Source of the DNA: Auricularia sp. M13
Taxonomy: Eukaryota; Basidiomycota; Agaricomycetes; Auriculariales; Auriculariaceae
Direction: 5' to 3'
Assembly: GCA_037042915.1 (NCBI GenBank)
Contig: CM073200.1
Location: 930,001 to 994,000 of the forward strand
Length of the DNA stretch: 64,000 bases
Shown here: piece after piece, positions 33,417-47,282 of the stretch
How the letters are laid out: each line of letters begins with the position of its first letter
Position numbering within the stretch: the first letter of the stretch is position 1
Translations under genes and position numbers: made by a program
The notes under the pieces: model-generated
The model's database searches: none
Seen by the model: the letters and a program-made list of their open reading frames with translations, nothing else
Told to the model about the DNA's origin: nothing

Positions 33417-36400
33417 CGAGCGCGGTCTCCGAATCGCGTGGAATGACCGCGAGCTGCTGGCGGGTGCGCGTGATAGTGACCGGCTGCAGAAAGCCTATGT
33501 TCGCGCACCGCCACCCTCCGTGAACCTGACGGCGTTTTCGGCTCCTCTCACCGCCTAACAACGAGACGGTGCCGCGAGTCCCGCATTGGCCTTCCTCAGC
33601 ATGGCTGTCCTCGTTGATACGGCCACCTTGGAATCGCGCCATGTTTGTCTTTGTCTCGTGCGTTTTTTTGTTGGTCTGCCTATCGCGCCGCGCCCGTCGC
33701 ACTCTTCTATTTAGAGCGGCACCTCCTTCGACTGGCAGTGAGCAGGGGCGAAACGCATTCATGCCCTCAAATACACACGGTCTCCTCGGTGTCTCAGGGA
33801 TTTGGCATCCGCGGCCAACAAGCAGCAGCATACGCAACATGACACCTTTACGCTCCCGACCGACTCGCGCTGCCAGTGCTCCTTTGCGCACAGGACTGAT
33901 TGGGAAGACCAATTTTTCCGCTCATTTAGACTGTCTCATGCTGTTGTCAGCTCCGAGCTCGCAGTCGGGAACATCGCATGGCACAGCGCATGGCACAGCC
34001 GAGTCGCGTCTCAGCTGCTAGCTGCCCAATCGCATGCCGTCTTATTTGGTTCCATTTCCCACTGGATGTGGCCTCGATGCACAGTGATTTCTTGTGTTCA
34101 GCTTCGGCTATGCGGTTTGATACCAGCAACTACAGTACCTGTACTGGTCATTGCGACCAGGGCTTCAGACCTGAGACGGCTACTCCTCGTCGAATTATCC
34201 TCACAGAGATCATTGTTATATCCCTGGTGGCCGTTCAGTCTCGACTCTGAGTTGGCCCAGCCGCGCTCCAGGCGCAACATGGCGGTGGCAGCGGAAACTT
34301 TCATCGTCGGAGATGTACGTATTCCAGGCGACAATTTGGGTTATATTTCTCGACGGAAGATCTGCGGAAGCCACAACTCGGTTGCACACCAACCTTTACG
34401 GGATGATTTCTCGTGATAGCAGCGAGGCACTATGCCAGGTCCCTGCCGCCAGAAACTCGCGGAAGAACCCCAACTCCGAGCAGCTATAACCGTCCGCGAG
34501 ACTTCCCAAAGCGCGCGGTACCTTCTTCCTAACGGTTTCAATCTAGCGCTGCTTCGCAAGTTTGCCATTTGCCGGAACGTCGCAGCGCCGGGACGATCAT
34601 GGCCATGCCTGTAGGTCAACCGGGGTTGCTTCCTCTACACGCGGCGAATGCGGTAGCATTCTTGAATTCTGAAAAGGGGTGTTGCACGACTTCATGGGGG
34701 CCAAGAAGGAACGCTCGACGGAAGTACCCTCGGACTCGGAGTGCACCCAGGAGCGCCATACGTAGTCGCGGTTTGTATCACTACCGCCGACAAACGCTCT
34801 TCACGTGACTACGCATAATCAGCCTGAGCTGAGACAAACGTGAAAAGGCGCATAGATGCGTGCTCTAGACGACAATGAGCTGTAACATGCCATGTGCTAA
34901 CAACTGTGCACCGTCAACCTCTTGCGGATGAACGCGATTCATGTATTCAAGTGGTTACTGTCGGAAGAAGACATCTCGACCTGTGCACTCATGTCGTTGG
35001 AACCAAGCCATATCAAGCGTATTGAGAGCAACAATTTGCTACTGTAGTTGTACATCCGTAGCCCCGGAGAGCGATGGTAAAATATGAACAGCTGCATGAC
35101 CGTCCAGTTCACAGGTCAAAGGGCCCAGGAGAGTATGCTGCTATGCATGGTCTCGGCGTAGCACGGCACAACTCTCGTCTACCACGACATTGCATGCGCA
35201 CATAGGTTTACTGTATCTGAAGAGATCTGAAGCCCAGGTATTGTCGAGACTTGAGACGAACACTTGGTGACTCAAAAAAAGGCTTAATCAATGCAAAAAT
35301 GAGGTTGACCTGCTGAATTCCAATACGAAAGTGCTCAAGGCATGAGCACGGAGCCAGAATGAACCGCGGCTGTCGTCGGTCGTAGCCGACGGCGAGTCTT
35401 AGCTTCCGTTTTGACGACCATGGCGTAACGTTGGACGCTGTGTCGTACGCGAGGCGATGACGTGACAGCATCGACCCACGCTCTGGTTCTCCTTGGCGCG
35501 CGCAACAAATTCGAGGTCAAAAATGGGTCACAGCAGTAGAACTCTGAACGCCCAATAAGGACGCGCAGACGTACGCCACATCTCTCCCAGCGTTTTCCAA
35601 GAATTTCTATGCCCATCGCGCTCTGGACTCTATCTCATGCTCTTCTTGCGCTCGTCGACTCGCCTCTGCAGGTCTCCTGCGCTCGCTGCCGACATTAGGC
35701 TCTTGCAACCGCGGTGGGAGAAGGGAAACGCGGATGATTCTTGCATTCCCGAACGATTTCGGTGGCTCGTCTCTGCTTAGTATGAAGTGAAAACATGGGG
35801 AGACTTGACGTAATAAACGGCATACAGGCGACAAACTTCACCGGCGCAGCATCATCTTCCTGAGCGGTCGGTGCTGTTTCTGCGATTTTCCCATCCTGAA
35901 AAACGGACATCCTGCGGCAGCGTGCGTCACAGACGTGTAATAATGGTGTCATCTCCAGTGGGACTGACGGACAGCTGGCTCGTGTCGTGATTAAGGCCAT
36001 TCTCTCCATTTCCAGCTCCCCAAGGGAATCATGCATCTGCTTTAGATTAGTCCACGCCCTCTCGCATGATGTCCCGTACGTTATCAGGCGACTTCCAACC
36101 GGCATTCTGCATAATCACAGCCTCGAACTATTCCCACCGGGCTGGCGCAACACCACAGCTGTGTTCGAAATCCTCCATTACCGTTACAGATCTGCCAGGT
36201 CAATGACATCGTGCGCATGGCTCTACTGATTCCATTTTCGCAGCCCTAGGATCGAGGACTTCTCCTCGACGCAGCCTCGACTGAAGCAGGACGAAAGCAT
36301 CGTGATCATGTGCTTCGCTACTATGGGGTCTGTCGTACGACTCGCCTTCTCAACATCTACTTATCCCTGTGACCGAATTGAGCAGTCGACTCGCCTTATG

Positions 36401-37099
36401 CAAATCCGAGCATGCCTAAGCCTGCAAGACCCTAGACCACACAGCGCGCGGACGCCGAACTGCCTTCTCGCTGCGGTTTTTTTGTTATAGTCATCGCTTC
36501 ATGCAATCTGCGTCCCAATTCATCACGGCACAGTGTCCCGACATCACTTCGCTCACGTACCATGGCACGCGCAGTCGCTCAAAGCGCTGAGATCGTCTCG
36601 AGATCCGCAGCATCTCAGATCTCAGGGCTGGTGAGAATCCGTAGTTGCCGAGTGTATCCACGCCCGACGTAGAAGAATACCGGTTGGGGGAACATGATTC
36701 CGCAGCAAGGCGGACGAGATGCAGGATTCAGTCTGTTTAACAAGCTCGCTGCCTATACGTTAATAGATGCCGTCAGGGCTGCACTCCTTCGAATGCATAT
36801 CCCAAGGATGGACGCACTGGATACTCTCAATCAGTTAGTGCCATGGCTTGGCGGCCCCTTGGCTATCCTCTGGCCCAAATTGGACATGACTTCAACGGAT
36901 CAAAGAACGGATGATCCCGGGATCTCCAGAGCATGTTGTGCCTCTCAAAGCGGTGAAAGTCTATGTTGCCAGATCATCTACGGAGATTAATGCAAGATAA
37001 TATGACGACGAAGAAAGCCAGGTGAAAGCGGAGACGAGCAAACAAAAGGATACATGACGAGATCAATTACAAGCAACAATTTGGCAAAATACAAGCTCT
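33417..37099. other. Gene-poor 3.7-kb stretch
   Basis: Upstream of the carnitine acetyltransferase and downstream of Z2. The longest stretch worth noting is a minus-strand frame 36105-35695 (136 codons, containing a Cys-rich HVCDARCRR segment). It matches no family I recognise and has no clear exon partners. No repeats or RNA genes were seen. Confidence 0.4.
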
Positions 37100-37962
37100 C
37101 TACGCGCGAGGCCGAGCACCTCCACCACTGCTCTCTGCGGTTTCCTCGCCATGGACCTGCCGGATATGACGGTTTCTGTTTGTGGAACTCGGGTAGGTCT
37201 TTCCGCAGTAAGGGCATAAAAATGCTACAGTCAGTCAGCGCCGGTCAGCTCCGGCATGTATCAGCCCAGTCAAATGGGAATGACTTACGTTTCTCTCCGG
37301 TGTGCGTACGAAGATGGATCTGGAGAATCAACGTGAATCCGCTGTCAGAAATATCGATCCGGACATTGATATGCATACCTGGACTGCGCTCGGCCGCTCG
37401 AACGTCGCGCCACATTCAGGACAAGCGTGCGGCTTGGGTTTCTCAGGTCCCTCGGGCTTGTAATGATTGATGGGCTGTCCGTGCGTCCGCAGAGTCTCGA
37501 GGCCGGCAGGGTTCATGCGGTGGACACCGTACTGGTGCGGAGTCGCGGAGGCTGCCAGCTGTCGTGGAGCGCCGCCAGGATAACCTGGAGGGGGGACCGC
37601 GGAGGAGGGACGAGGAGGAATACCCATCTGAGGGTAGGGATGTGCATGAGGCGCAGCCACAGCTGCGGGATATGCATGCTGTCCGCGCGAAGGATCGTAG
37701 CTCGCTCGTTGTTGAGTACTACTGCTGGCCGCAGGTTGTGTGGACTGTATTCCGTATTGCCCTGGGTGTGAATGGGCTGGTTGTGCACTGCCAGGCCGAA
37801 AGTCTATACGATACTTAGCGTTCACCGAAGTGCGAAGAGACCCGCAGATGACATACGTTCGGGGAACACATGTATCAACGACGGCAGCGTTGGTCGGCGA
37901 GATTGGTCGCTCCCAGCATTAGATGAGCCCGAGTTGTTGCTGGACGATGAGGAGTGCGACAT
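37100..37962 (-). CDS. Small C2H2 zinc-finger protein Z2
   Basis: Four exons: 37962-37857, 37803-37379, 37319-37289 and 37224-37100; 228 residues, phases consistent. The N-terminus is Ser-rich and carries RRPTLPSLIHVFPE, matching Z1 and Z3. A Pro/Gln/His/Tyr-rich region precedes GLETLRTHGQPINHY, also present in Z1 (SLETLRTDPQRPIERY). The fingers are ACPECGATFERPSAVQ|IHLRTH, linker TGEK, then FLCPYCGKTYPSSTNRNRHIRQVH. It is probably a nuclear transcription factor; the target is unknown. Confidence 0.82.
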
Positions 37963-40559
37963 GATGGAGCAGACGGGATGGAGATTGCGACAATACATCT
38001 GAACATGCAGTCCGGCTCATTATATACTAAATCGGTGCCGTCCGCGCAGTCAAAATTCATCATAGGAGTACCAGTATTCAAGTGGCTGTTCAGGCTCAAG
38101 ATGATCAGATGTTTGCCTATTGCGGACGGAATCGTCTAGCCTGTCTATCCTCGATTGATTTGTCCGTAGACGTCGATCGCGTCGCGTGCGCTGCGAAAAG
38201 CATTGACTCTTTTGAAATGCACACGTTGTGAGTTGGGATTTGCCATCCAGGCCAGCATGCCGCAGTCGGTGCCGGTCCCCTCAGCGCGTTGAAACTGTTC
38301 GCGGGACCGAAATGGGGAGCGGGACTGGCGCTGTTGCGGCAAGTTTCAGGAACTTGTAATGTTGTTGGCAAACCTACTCCTGAATGTCATCGTTTCGTCG
38401 GGTTCCTATGTCGAATTACATGCCCCTTTTGCAGCAATGTGGGCCGTGGCGATCGTATCCGATCTTGAACTCGGTTTCTCACATTGTTTGAACGATCAGT
38501 CGACTCTAACTCTACGCAGTGCTCCTGACAACTACATCAATGGCGAGCAGTACCTGAACCTTGCTTTGTCAATTAATGCTCAGTGGACTCGTCAAGCGGA
38601 GACCACTTCCTAAGTCAGACAGAACGTATGGAACATGGCCACCGCATTCTTCTGAATCTGACCGGCAAGGATCAGGTGCTATCCTTCCGGAAAGGTGGTC
38701 GATTTTACGATATCCACCAGCCCCCACTTAGTCCCTGGATCGCGCAGCCGGCGTCGTTGATATAGTACAGGGCATTGCCTGACATTGCTGCGGACAGTCG
38801 GGGAGACTTGCACGCCGCTGACACTATAGCAGAGCATGATTTTGGTCATCCCCGGGCTCCGTTGATGTCAAACTAAGGTGGAAATATCTGGTCAGGATAC
38901 ATCGATCTATGCTCCGAAATAGTGCGATCCAAAGCTGTTCCAAATGTATCATTAGTTGCTCTCGACGGTTACGAGAGCACTGTTCCCATGCTCAGGGCGA
39001 TGCGTGTTACAACGAGCACCATTGACGCGACTCTTCGTTTCGACTTGCTGGATTGTTGTTACGCATGAGACGCAATACCGTATGGATGAGGCGCCGATCT
39101 TTGATGATCTGCGGCGTCAACCCGCATTTGAATCGGAGCTACTATTTCTGCTGCGCACTCTCTGTTGTTGCGCCTTCTTTTACTGAAGATGTGGCCATCT
39201 CGATACCTTCCTACGTCTATGCGCCAACTCGGGGAAATCAACAATCTTGCTTTTTGAGCTATGCTTTCTGTATATTCGACGTGAGACTCTGCGCCCGCGC
39301 GCGATGGAAAGCCGACTTCGACTACTCTTCAAATGCGGCGCAGCCCTGACCAGCCCGGCCTCTACACTTTCGCTTTATATCGCAAGCTTAGCGCTCGATA
39401 AGAGGTAAGCAACGGGGCGTAGTTCTCAGCAAGGGTCCGTTCTTCGTGATCAGCCCCTCTGTTCTGAGGCGATGCAGGGCGCCGTCGAGCGGGAAAAGAA
39501 AAGCGGAACCTGCTTGAACGCCGGTTTGCACTGTATCCCGACTGCAAGCCGGATTGCTGACATATCCCTTTCGGTTAGGAGATCGTTCATTCGCATGAAC
39601 GCCGTGGTCGGGAATGGCTGCCCAGACTCGCGAATGAGAGTCGTAGTGATTTCTTTGCCTCATGATCCGTCTTTCGCGCTCGACCGCCACGGCCCTGGAG
39701 CATGCAACACGGAGCCAACACGGAGCCAACGCATAGATTCGCTCCTGGGAGACTTTCTGGTCCAGCCCGACTCAGGTGGGCTCTCATCTCGTTGTCTTCG
39801 CGACATACGTACCATATACATCACTTCCGACAGGAAATTCCCTTCGTAGGCGCGGCCACGTGGCTTCACGTGTTGGTTGTTACGGGGCATGCAAGGGTCC
39901 TTGATCAGGGACTTTCGCGGGTTCTATGCGACCTCCTCGACGCAACTAATTGACTCAAAGCCTCAGAGCGAAATTCGGGCATGTGCCAGTTTTTTCTGAA
40001 GTCCTAGCAAATCGGTGCGGTCCGACCGGATTGCGAACGCATAGGTACGCACTAGCAGAAATCCCATGTTCAGTGCGGCTATTGAGGCATGCGATGAATC
40101 GTTGGATGTGGTTTGTATTACCGATCGTAACGATCCAGCACAGCATATTTCCACGGGGTTCTTCCTCCTGTCAGTTGGCGTGATGGTGTGTACCATGTCC
40201 AGTATTATAGCTCTATAGGACGCTAACGGATTCATGCAACAAGTTGGCTGCTCATTTAATCGGCTTCATTTCTACTGGCTTGTGCGTTCGTATTTGCAAT
40301 CCGCGAACCGATGCCGGCGACATGACATCCGGCGAAAGAAGCACTTCGACGTCTAACAGAGGCGCGACGGGGTCCCCCGGAATGCCCTTCAGGTGGGTAG
40401 TCCGTGCGGGCCTCCAATCTTTGTGTGCTTGTGCATCGGCTTCGGAACGGGTGCCCTGGAGGAGACAGCTATGCACTTTCGACCGAGAATCCCAAGGGAC
40501 CCTGGCAAGTATAAAGGCAACCTTGCCATCCGGTGGAATCGTCGTCAGCAGCCTTGAGA
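37963..40559. other. Gene-poor 2.6-kb stretch between divergent Z2 and Z3
   Basis: Open frames (for example plus strand 38359-38613 and 40244-40654) match nothing recognisable and show no conserved motif. It may hold both promoters, since Z2 and Z3 point away from each other. Confidence 0.4.
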
Positions 40560-41440
40560 ATGTCCAGCAACTCCAGCACCCCGTCTCGTTCGTCTCAAGA
40601 CAGCTCGACCCGTCCAACGCTTCCCCACCTGCGCGACGTCTTTCCCGAAGGTAGCTCTTCTCATGAATCCCATGCTTCTTTGCTCACAGCGTATTTCAGA
40701 GAGTTTCGGTCATGGTGGTGCAGTTTCCCAACCGTATCCGCCCTCGAATAGACAGTATGCGCCTCCCAGTTCCCAGGTGTACTCGGCACAGCACCCCCAG
40801 CACGGCTATCGACCAGCTCAGGTACGTCAAGTGCTGTTCACCCATCATCATCTCACATATTCCAGGCTCCCGCGTCTTACCCTTCATCTCAGAGAGCTTC
40901 AGCAGCTTACGCGGCGAGAGGCGGGACTCCTGCCCCCGTCCTGTATCAAGTCATGGCTGTAGGGAATAATGGACTTCAAGCGCTCGAATCGGCTACCGAC
41001 AGGCCCATTGGAATCTACCGGCAGACCGACAAAGACCAGACCGATACTTCTTCCCGACCTAAAACCCACATCTGTCAGGAATGCGGGTTTGCCTTCGACC
41101 GGCCCAGCGCCCTGCAGGTGCGTTGTCGACTAGACGTGGAGTCCTACACGTAGCTCATGGGCCTGCATCAGACTCATGTCCGCACCCACACTGGAGAGCG
41201 TCGTACGTCCGAGTTCCTGAATCAGTTCAAGCGGTGCATCTAACATCTGCGACCAGCATATCAGTGCTCTGAATGCGGTATGCAAGCTCACCCTTACCCC
41301 CTGAATCATCAAACACTCATGATCTACTAGGCAAAGACTTCTCGACGACGACTAATCTGTTCAGACACATGCGCTCTCTCCATCCGCACATCCCCCTTGA
41401 TGTCGGTCATGGTCGCGCCGCAACGCCTGGACGGCGTTGA
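40560..41440 (+). CDS. Small C2H2 zinc-finger protein Z3
   Basis: Six exons: 40560-40650, 40700-40821, 40866-41117, 41172-41202, 41257-41277 and 41331-41440; 208 residues with all phases closing. It starts MSSNSSTPSRSSQD and carries TRPTLPHLRDVFPE. A Tyr/Gln/Pro-rich middle is followed by ICQECGFAFDRPSALQ|THVRTH, linker TGER, then YQCSECG|KDFSTTTNLFRHMRSLH. It has two more introns than Z1 and Z2, including a 21-nt exon coding the start of finger 2. It is probably a nuclear transcription factor. Confidence 0.82.
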
Positions 41441-44400
41441 ACTGAAGAATCACGCGCTTGGCGAGCGTGCAACACGATATTTACTTCGACCTTCCATGTA
41501 TTTGAATCTCGCCTAACTTATCGAAGAGCCCGGTGCTGTTAGGTTAGTTATGTACTGATCTTATGTTTCATTCCTCGTCTCCTACATAGTCATAGTACAT
41601 AGTCATAACATAATTACCGTAATGCTAATACTGCTCACTTGTCCACGCGTGAGAATGCGTTTGAAGGCTTGAAGCTCATTGGCACGGTGCAGATCAAGCA
41701 TCCGGGCGCCTGCACGGAATCTGGCTCTGAAGACCCTAGATCCGTGTTGGGCTGCCAAATGGGGACCTACCGACGTCAAGCACTCCCGAGACTCATCCGC
41801 CGATCATCGCCTCATACGGACTGCGCGACGTCCCCCGCGCCATCGGCCATGATGGAGCGCGCAAGTCCCGTGGAATCAATCCGCTGGGCGGACTCGGAGA
41901 TTAATCACTGGATTCTCACCCGCGCGTCGCGTTAAATCTGGAGCCTGCTCCTGGCATGCCGCTGAGATCTGCAGATTCTCTGTGCGGTGCCGCCGTCGTC
42001 TACGGCGGACACGGTAGGCTCGGGAAAGCTCACGTGTACTGGCCTCACGGAGTAAGTACTGAGAAGTAGACCATGACTATACATGACGGCGAGTAAACGA
42101 CTGCTATTTCTTCTTGTGCGCGAGAGACACGCGTGCAGGTGCAATAAACGCGCTAGAAAGGAGGTACGATGGCGTAAACCCTGCACGATCACATGTACAG
42201 CGAGGGGCCTTGACCAGGCTTGCTCATCAAACATGCTCGAAATCACGCAGATGATCTTTTCCTGAGCTCCTCGGAGGCTAGACAAGGATCTACCGTTGTA
42301 ACCAACTCGCGTTGCACTCTCAGACTTTAAGCGGTCAGCGTGGGAGATGATCGTTAATCGGTGGAATCAAGAGACAAATGGACATTGCAAAGTACAGAAA
42401 CATCTTTGTAAGCTCGACAAGCGTTTTCTGGCGACGAGGAACTCCGAGTCCATACTTTGATCTGGGCTACGCCGTGGTCAGTCCCTGAAAGTTTAAAAAG
42501 TGCGGCTCGTGATTACCTTGCCCGTTGGGGCGCCCAAGTGCGTCACCGAGAGATCACATCTCGAAAGCGCGTGGGGGGCGTGGGGTGCAGTATAGCCGGG
42601 ATATGTCGAGGGCTGGCCCTTCGTGAATGCAATGGATTGCGAGACACAGAAGCTTCAGGCTCGAGCTTATAAAGGGCAGAAGAATTCCTATTGTTCGCTG
42701 AATGGGTGGCAGTTGGCCGTGGTGGTCTCGCTGAAGACAATGGAGACTCGGTGCCTCAGCGCGCCAGCTCGAACATGCTCTGAAGCTAGCTATTATTGTG
42801 CTGTCATGGTAACATGAAATCCAGTCTCATCACACAGGTCTAGGGCATGGGTAAACTGAGTGTCAAGCAACATCAGGAAAACGTGTTCGGTGTCAGCCGC
42901 GCTCTGCGGCCTCCGGGAGTAGTCAGAGTGAAGCAAATGGTGAGGGAGTCTCCCGGAGCAACCAGAGTGATCGAAGTGAGTGTTTGGCGTGATGCGATGC
43001 CATTCAACCTTGCAGCTGCTCGAGCCAGAGTTGTCTGAGGTCATTAAATGGTCACTAACAATTGCACTCCTAATAATGTGAGAGTGGCTCCGTTCCATGC
43101 TCCAATGTTTCTACGACCGACGGTTGACACGTTGACGTCGAGAAATCGTGCATTAATCAAATTATGAGCAATTATAAGCCACAGCTCACAGACGGATGAC
43201 AGAAAAACGGAGCTGTATTTGTAGTTGCTGCGGCGAAATTACTGCACAGTGCACTGCAGTAGAGACGCCGGCGGACTTGGTCAAAGTCTGGCCGCAGGAG
43301 GTTGAAAGTCCGCCATTCGGCTTTCCCCCATATTTTTTCAGAGTCCCGCCGCGCTCGACAGCTGGCGCCCCACGGTACCCATGCCGTCGCCGCCGTCACG
43401 CCCTATTCCACCACGCTCGTCATTACCGCGCTCACCTTCCCACTGCGCAGAGCCCGACCGTCATGGCGGAATCCTGGAACTTGCGAACGCGCTGGTGCGC
43501 CTGCTCGGTTTGGCCTGATCAGTCATGCTTACTTCGCCGCAGGGCATGCATCGTTGCTACGACCGTCTTCTAGTCCGTAGCTTTGCCCGTCTCTCAAGCT
43601 TATCCTGCACGATAACTGACGTTCTTGTAGACATGCATGCTCTTCGGGTTGGGAGAACACAGCTCAGACTGGCACCAGTATACGAGGCATTTCCAGGTGT
43701 GTTAGCTAATCTCGTACCCCGCATCATCTCATCTAATAGTATTCCAGCAAGGCGGCTGAGCAGTCGACGCACATCGACTCGTTACGGCTGGTGGCAGGTG
43801 CGGGATTTGTCATTTCTACAAGATTCTCACGTTGACCTCTCTCCAGCGAAATGACGAGCACCGCCGCACGAGGCGTGATTATGGAGATCTGGGCGGGGAA
43901 AGCAGGTCGGCGGTCGCTGCTGGACGGGTCGTGTGTTGTACATATACTGTTGTATCTTGCAGTTTTACCGTAGTATCCAATATATCTCGTTCGTTCGTTA
44001 TTTGTGCATTTTCGGCTGCAAGCAAGAATAAGCAACAAGCACAAGAGGTGCAAATGGAGTCCGTTCAGCATCTGGAGTGAACGAAGCTCCCGGAGCTCCG
44101 GACACTTTGCTGACTCCCGAAGGAGCCAGAGACGACCAATTCCTTAGCGGGCTCCGATCACTCCACAGCCTGTGGAGACTCCCGGAGTCTCCACAGCACC
44201 GGCGCGTTTTCCTGATGAAGGATGGGCCCCAAATAGTAGATCACATGAGTTTCGCCCTCATTTTCCTGGCTGCTGAGTGAGATATAGCGCGCAACAGTAG
44301 TTTGAAAGTTATGGTAAAAAGAAGAAAAATCTTAAGGTAGAAACCTCGGCGGAAATGACGCGAAGTACGAGGAGTCGTCAGTCGACCGCTCCAAGGACCT

Positions 44401-45269
44401 TCTGTAAACGACGTGCCTGCGCACTTAAACTCAGACACTCCTATAATTTCCGGAAGCCACCCTCAAATTTAATCTCTGCAAGGATACCGGCGCTTGTCTC
44501 AAGCTGAGATCGGGCCTTGCAGCTTGAAAAGCAGTGAGCTGATCTGTGCCTATGAAGAATGAATGGGATGGCGACCCAGATTAGTGGTACAGAGTTTTAA
44601 CGGACGCTAATTTCTGCGCCTTTCGCGCAGGGTTCCTCCTGCTTTGCGGAGGACGCGTCGCCGTCGGGCAACCGACGGGCGTTGAACCGTTACGGTGGCG
44701 GTCACGTGGCAATGAGCGCCGTCTTCGGAACAGCGGCACGGACCGGACTTACTTGACTCTTGGCCGCCAACACTATGCTCGCCCACACTTCTTGTAGAGT
44801 GGCTGCTATGCACATCGGGATCACGTATCTTCTACCCTCGAGTATAACTGACCCCTTGAATTATTCTCCTCATTTTGTATTCTTTGAAGAAAATCAGGCT
44901 CTTGATCAGAGTGGACTCGTCAGACGGCCCTGACGGCTATTCTTTTCCTTACCATTAGGACTTGTGATCTTGTCGGCCTCGTGGCTCACTGGTACTAGCA
45001 GGTGACTTGGGATACGGATGCACTTGTCTTGCAGCCACTCATGCAACGCTGGTCCTTCTCTACGGCTTTCTCACGTCGGTGACGAGACAGTGGACTACCA
45101 TTTGTCTGCCAGCGAGGGTCACCGTTCTCCATCGTTCGCAACCGGAGTCAGCTGCCTGCGTCCCCGCTGACAATCACGCTTCGAATTTTTGAATTGATGG
45201 AGATCACACGGACGGGAAGTTTGCACTGAAAAACTGGCACCCTCGGTTCCACCACCGGTTCGGACCAAC
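41441..45269. other. Gene-poor 3.8-kb stretch
   Basis: No conserved frame was found. It holds short palindromes near 44161-44195 and a related CTCCCGGAG-rich patch near 42915-42965. Confidence 0.4.
44161..44195. repeat. Cluster of perfect short palindromes
   Basis: CTCCACAG-C-CTGTGGAG (44161-44177) overlaps TGTGGAGACTCC-C-GGAGTCTCCACA (44171-44195). Similar CTCCCGGAG/GAGCTCCGG motifs lie just upstream (44085-44100), near 42950 and near 57446. They could be hairpin remnants of a small element or binding sites. Confidence 0.6.
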
Positions 45270-47282
45270 ATGCGCCTTTGCTTCTTGGTCGCGTCCTTTG
45301 CATTCAGCTTCACCGCGGCCACAGCGACTCAACCTCGACTGCCCGTTGGAAAGATATATGGCGTCAACCTCGGTCCGTCCTGCCGCATTGGCACTTAGCA
45401 GCCAACTGACACGCTCGTAGGGAATTGGCTCGTAATGGAGCCGTGGATGGCATGTTCATTGTCTTTGCGTTAGCACTGATAACTGACCTGCCACAAGTCA
45501 CCAAAGCAATGGCTGGCCATGGGCGGAGAAGATTGTGGCGACTGCTCGACGTGTATCCGTTCAGAATTGTTTGTCAAATCGTGTTTTGCTCGTTTTCAGC
45601 AACTGATAATGTCCACAGTGACCTAGCTAAATCACTAGGGCGCGAGACGGAACGCGTTTTCCAGAGGCACTGGTGCGCGGTTCGCTGATATCAGATGAAT
45701 TGACGTACTTACCCCGCGCGCCGCAGGGACACTTGGTTCAACCAATCCGACATCAACCGTATCGTTGCTGCAGGACTGAATACCGTGCGCATACCAGTGA
45801 GTGGCGGGGAAGTGCTCTCCACCTGCTTCAAGTTGATATTTTCTACAGCTCGGATATTGGCTTGTCGAACCCCTCGTTGATCGTACATCCGAGTTCTACC
45901 CGCGCGGTGGCATCAAATCTCTTGTGTGTCGCGTGCAGGTTAATACTCGGTCACTTAATACCCATTGTCCAGAAACGTGAACTTGCGAACTTGAAAAGGG
46001 CAGGCATCCACGCCATCCTCGACCACCATGCTCTTCCCGGCGTCAGCTCCGTGAAGCAGATGTTCGCGGGGCGTTGTACCGATGATGTGCAATTCTACGT
46101 GCGTGCACGCCCTGCCTCGAGGTCAAAAGCTTATCCGCGTAGACGGACAAGAACTACGAGCGCGCGCTCGTCTGGGCGGCAGTCATGACGGCCGTGACGC
46201 ACCTCGACCCCGACTTTGCGAGCGTGTTTGCCATCCAGGCAATCAACGAACCCATCATGGATGCGAGCCAAACTCCCGGCCTCGGGCAGTGTGCGCGTCC
46301 ACCAGTCAGCCATGCTTGTGCTCACGCAGCTTCTTATGCAGACGAGGTCGACTTTGTGCAGGTTGTGCGCTCTGTCGAGCGCGCGCTCGGCATCTCTGCG
46401 CATGGCATCGCCGTCGATGTCGATATCAGCAAGGGTATTGACCTCAACGTGACGCTCGGCGAGACAGCCAGATCCCAGAGCTCGCCGCGCGTTGTCAAAG
46501 CGCTGCTCCAGTCCATTCCCATCCTCTTCGATGTCACACGCGAACTCGGGCTGCCCATCTTGGGTATCAGACGCGTCAACAGGGACCCGCTATTCACAAA
46601 GTACGTGTCATCCTTCGCTCGGTTCAACCCCCCCTCATCCCCACAGCTTCATGGACGCGCTTTGGCAGAATAAAGGAGGCCCTGCAAATCCTGCAGACGC
46701 GGCGGACGGCCCTCAGGCATATGATGACCATTTGTGCGCAAACTGCTCCTGGACTAAAGCTTGTATTGCTGACGCGCGGCGCTTCAATAGGTACTACAGT
46801 TTCGGTGGCGTGGCGGACCCGAACGAGCAGGCGTATCTTACGCATTTGTGCAACCTCAATAGGGTGGAGCAGGACGACGCACTCGGCAATACGCCTATGT
46901 GGTTTGGCGAGTGGTCGCTCGCGACGCAGTTCAACGCGACGGACGACTTCCTCCGCAAATGGGCCGACGCGCAGAAGCTCATGTATAGCCAGCGCGCCGG
47001 GTGGATTGTGCGTACAAGTCTAGGTACATTTTTAGCACTCTTGGCTTACAAGCTGGGCCTGTGCGTAGTTCTGGAGCTTCAAAATCGAAGATGGCACGCC
47101 GGAGCAGCGGAATTGGTGCGTGCGCGTTTGACCTCTTGTGCGCGGACCTCATGCTTACAACCATCATGTGCAGGGACTACTTTGAAGGTCTTCGACGCGG
47201 GTATTTCACGCAGGACCCGACTGCGTTCCATGATCCAGACGTCTGCGTGCCGTTCAAGTCTTCCTCTGGTGTGCCCACATAA
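45270..47282 (+). CDS. Secreted glycoside hydrolase family 5, exo-beta-1,3-glucanase-like
   Basis: Thirteen exons: 45270-45372, 45421-45449, 45498-45568, 45619-45672, 45727-45796, 45849-45923, 45973-46098, 46143-46290, 46342-46600, 46647-46733, 46791-47007, 47069-47115 and 47174-47282; 464 residues, all phases closing. The signal peptide MRLCFLVASFAFSFTAATAT precedes GKIYGVNLGNWLVMEPWM, the entry motif of fungal GH5 exoglucanase-like enzymes. INEP carries the acid/base Glu (about E212) and MWFGEWS the nucleophile (about E381). A Cys-rich DCGDCSTC segment follows the N-terminal motif. It probably trims beta-glucans of the cell wall or of plant material; the exact linkage is not readable. The second intron (45450-45497) seems to use a GC donor (GCATGT), because the GT alternative shifts the frame. 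Confidence 0.88.

Noticed and set aside
35695-36105. 136-codon minus-strand frame in gene-poor DNA
   Set aside because: No conserved motif, no convincing neighbouring exons and no family match by eye.
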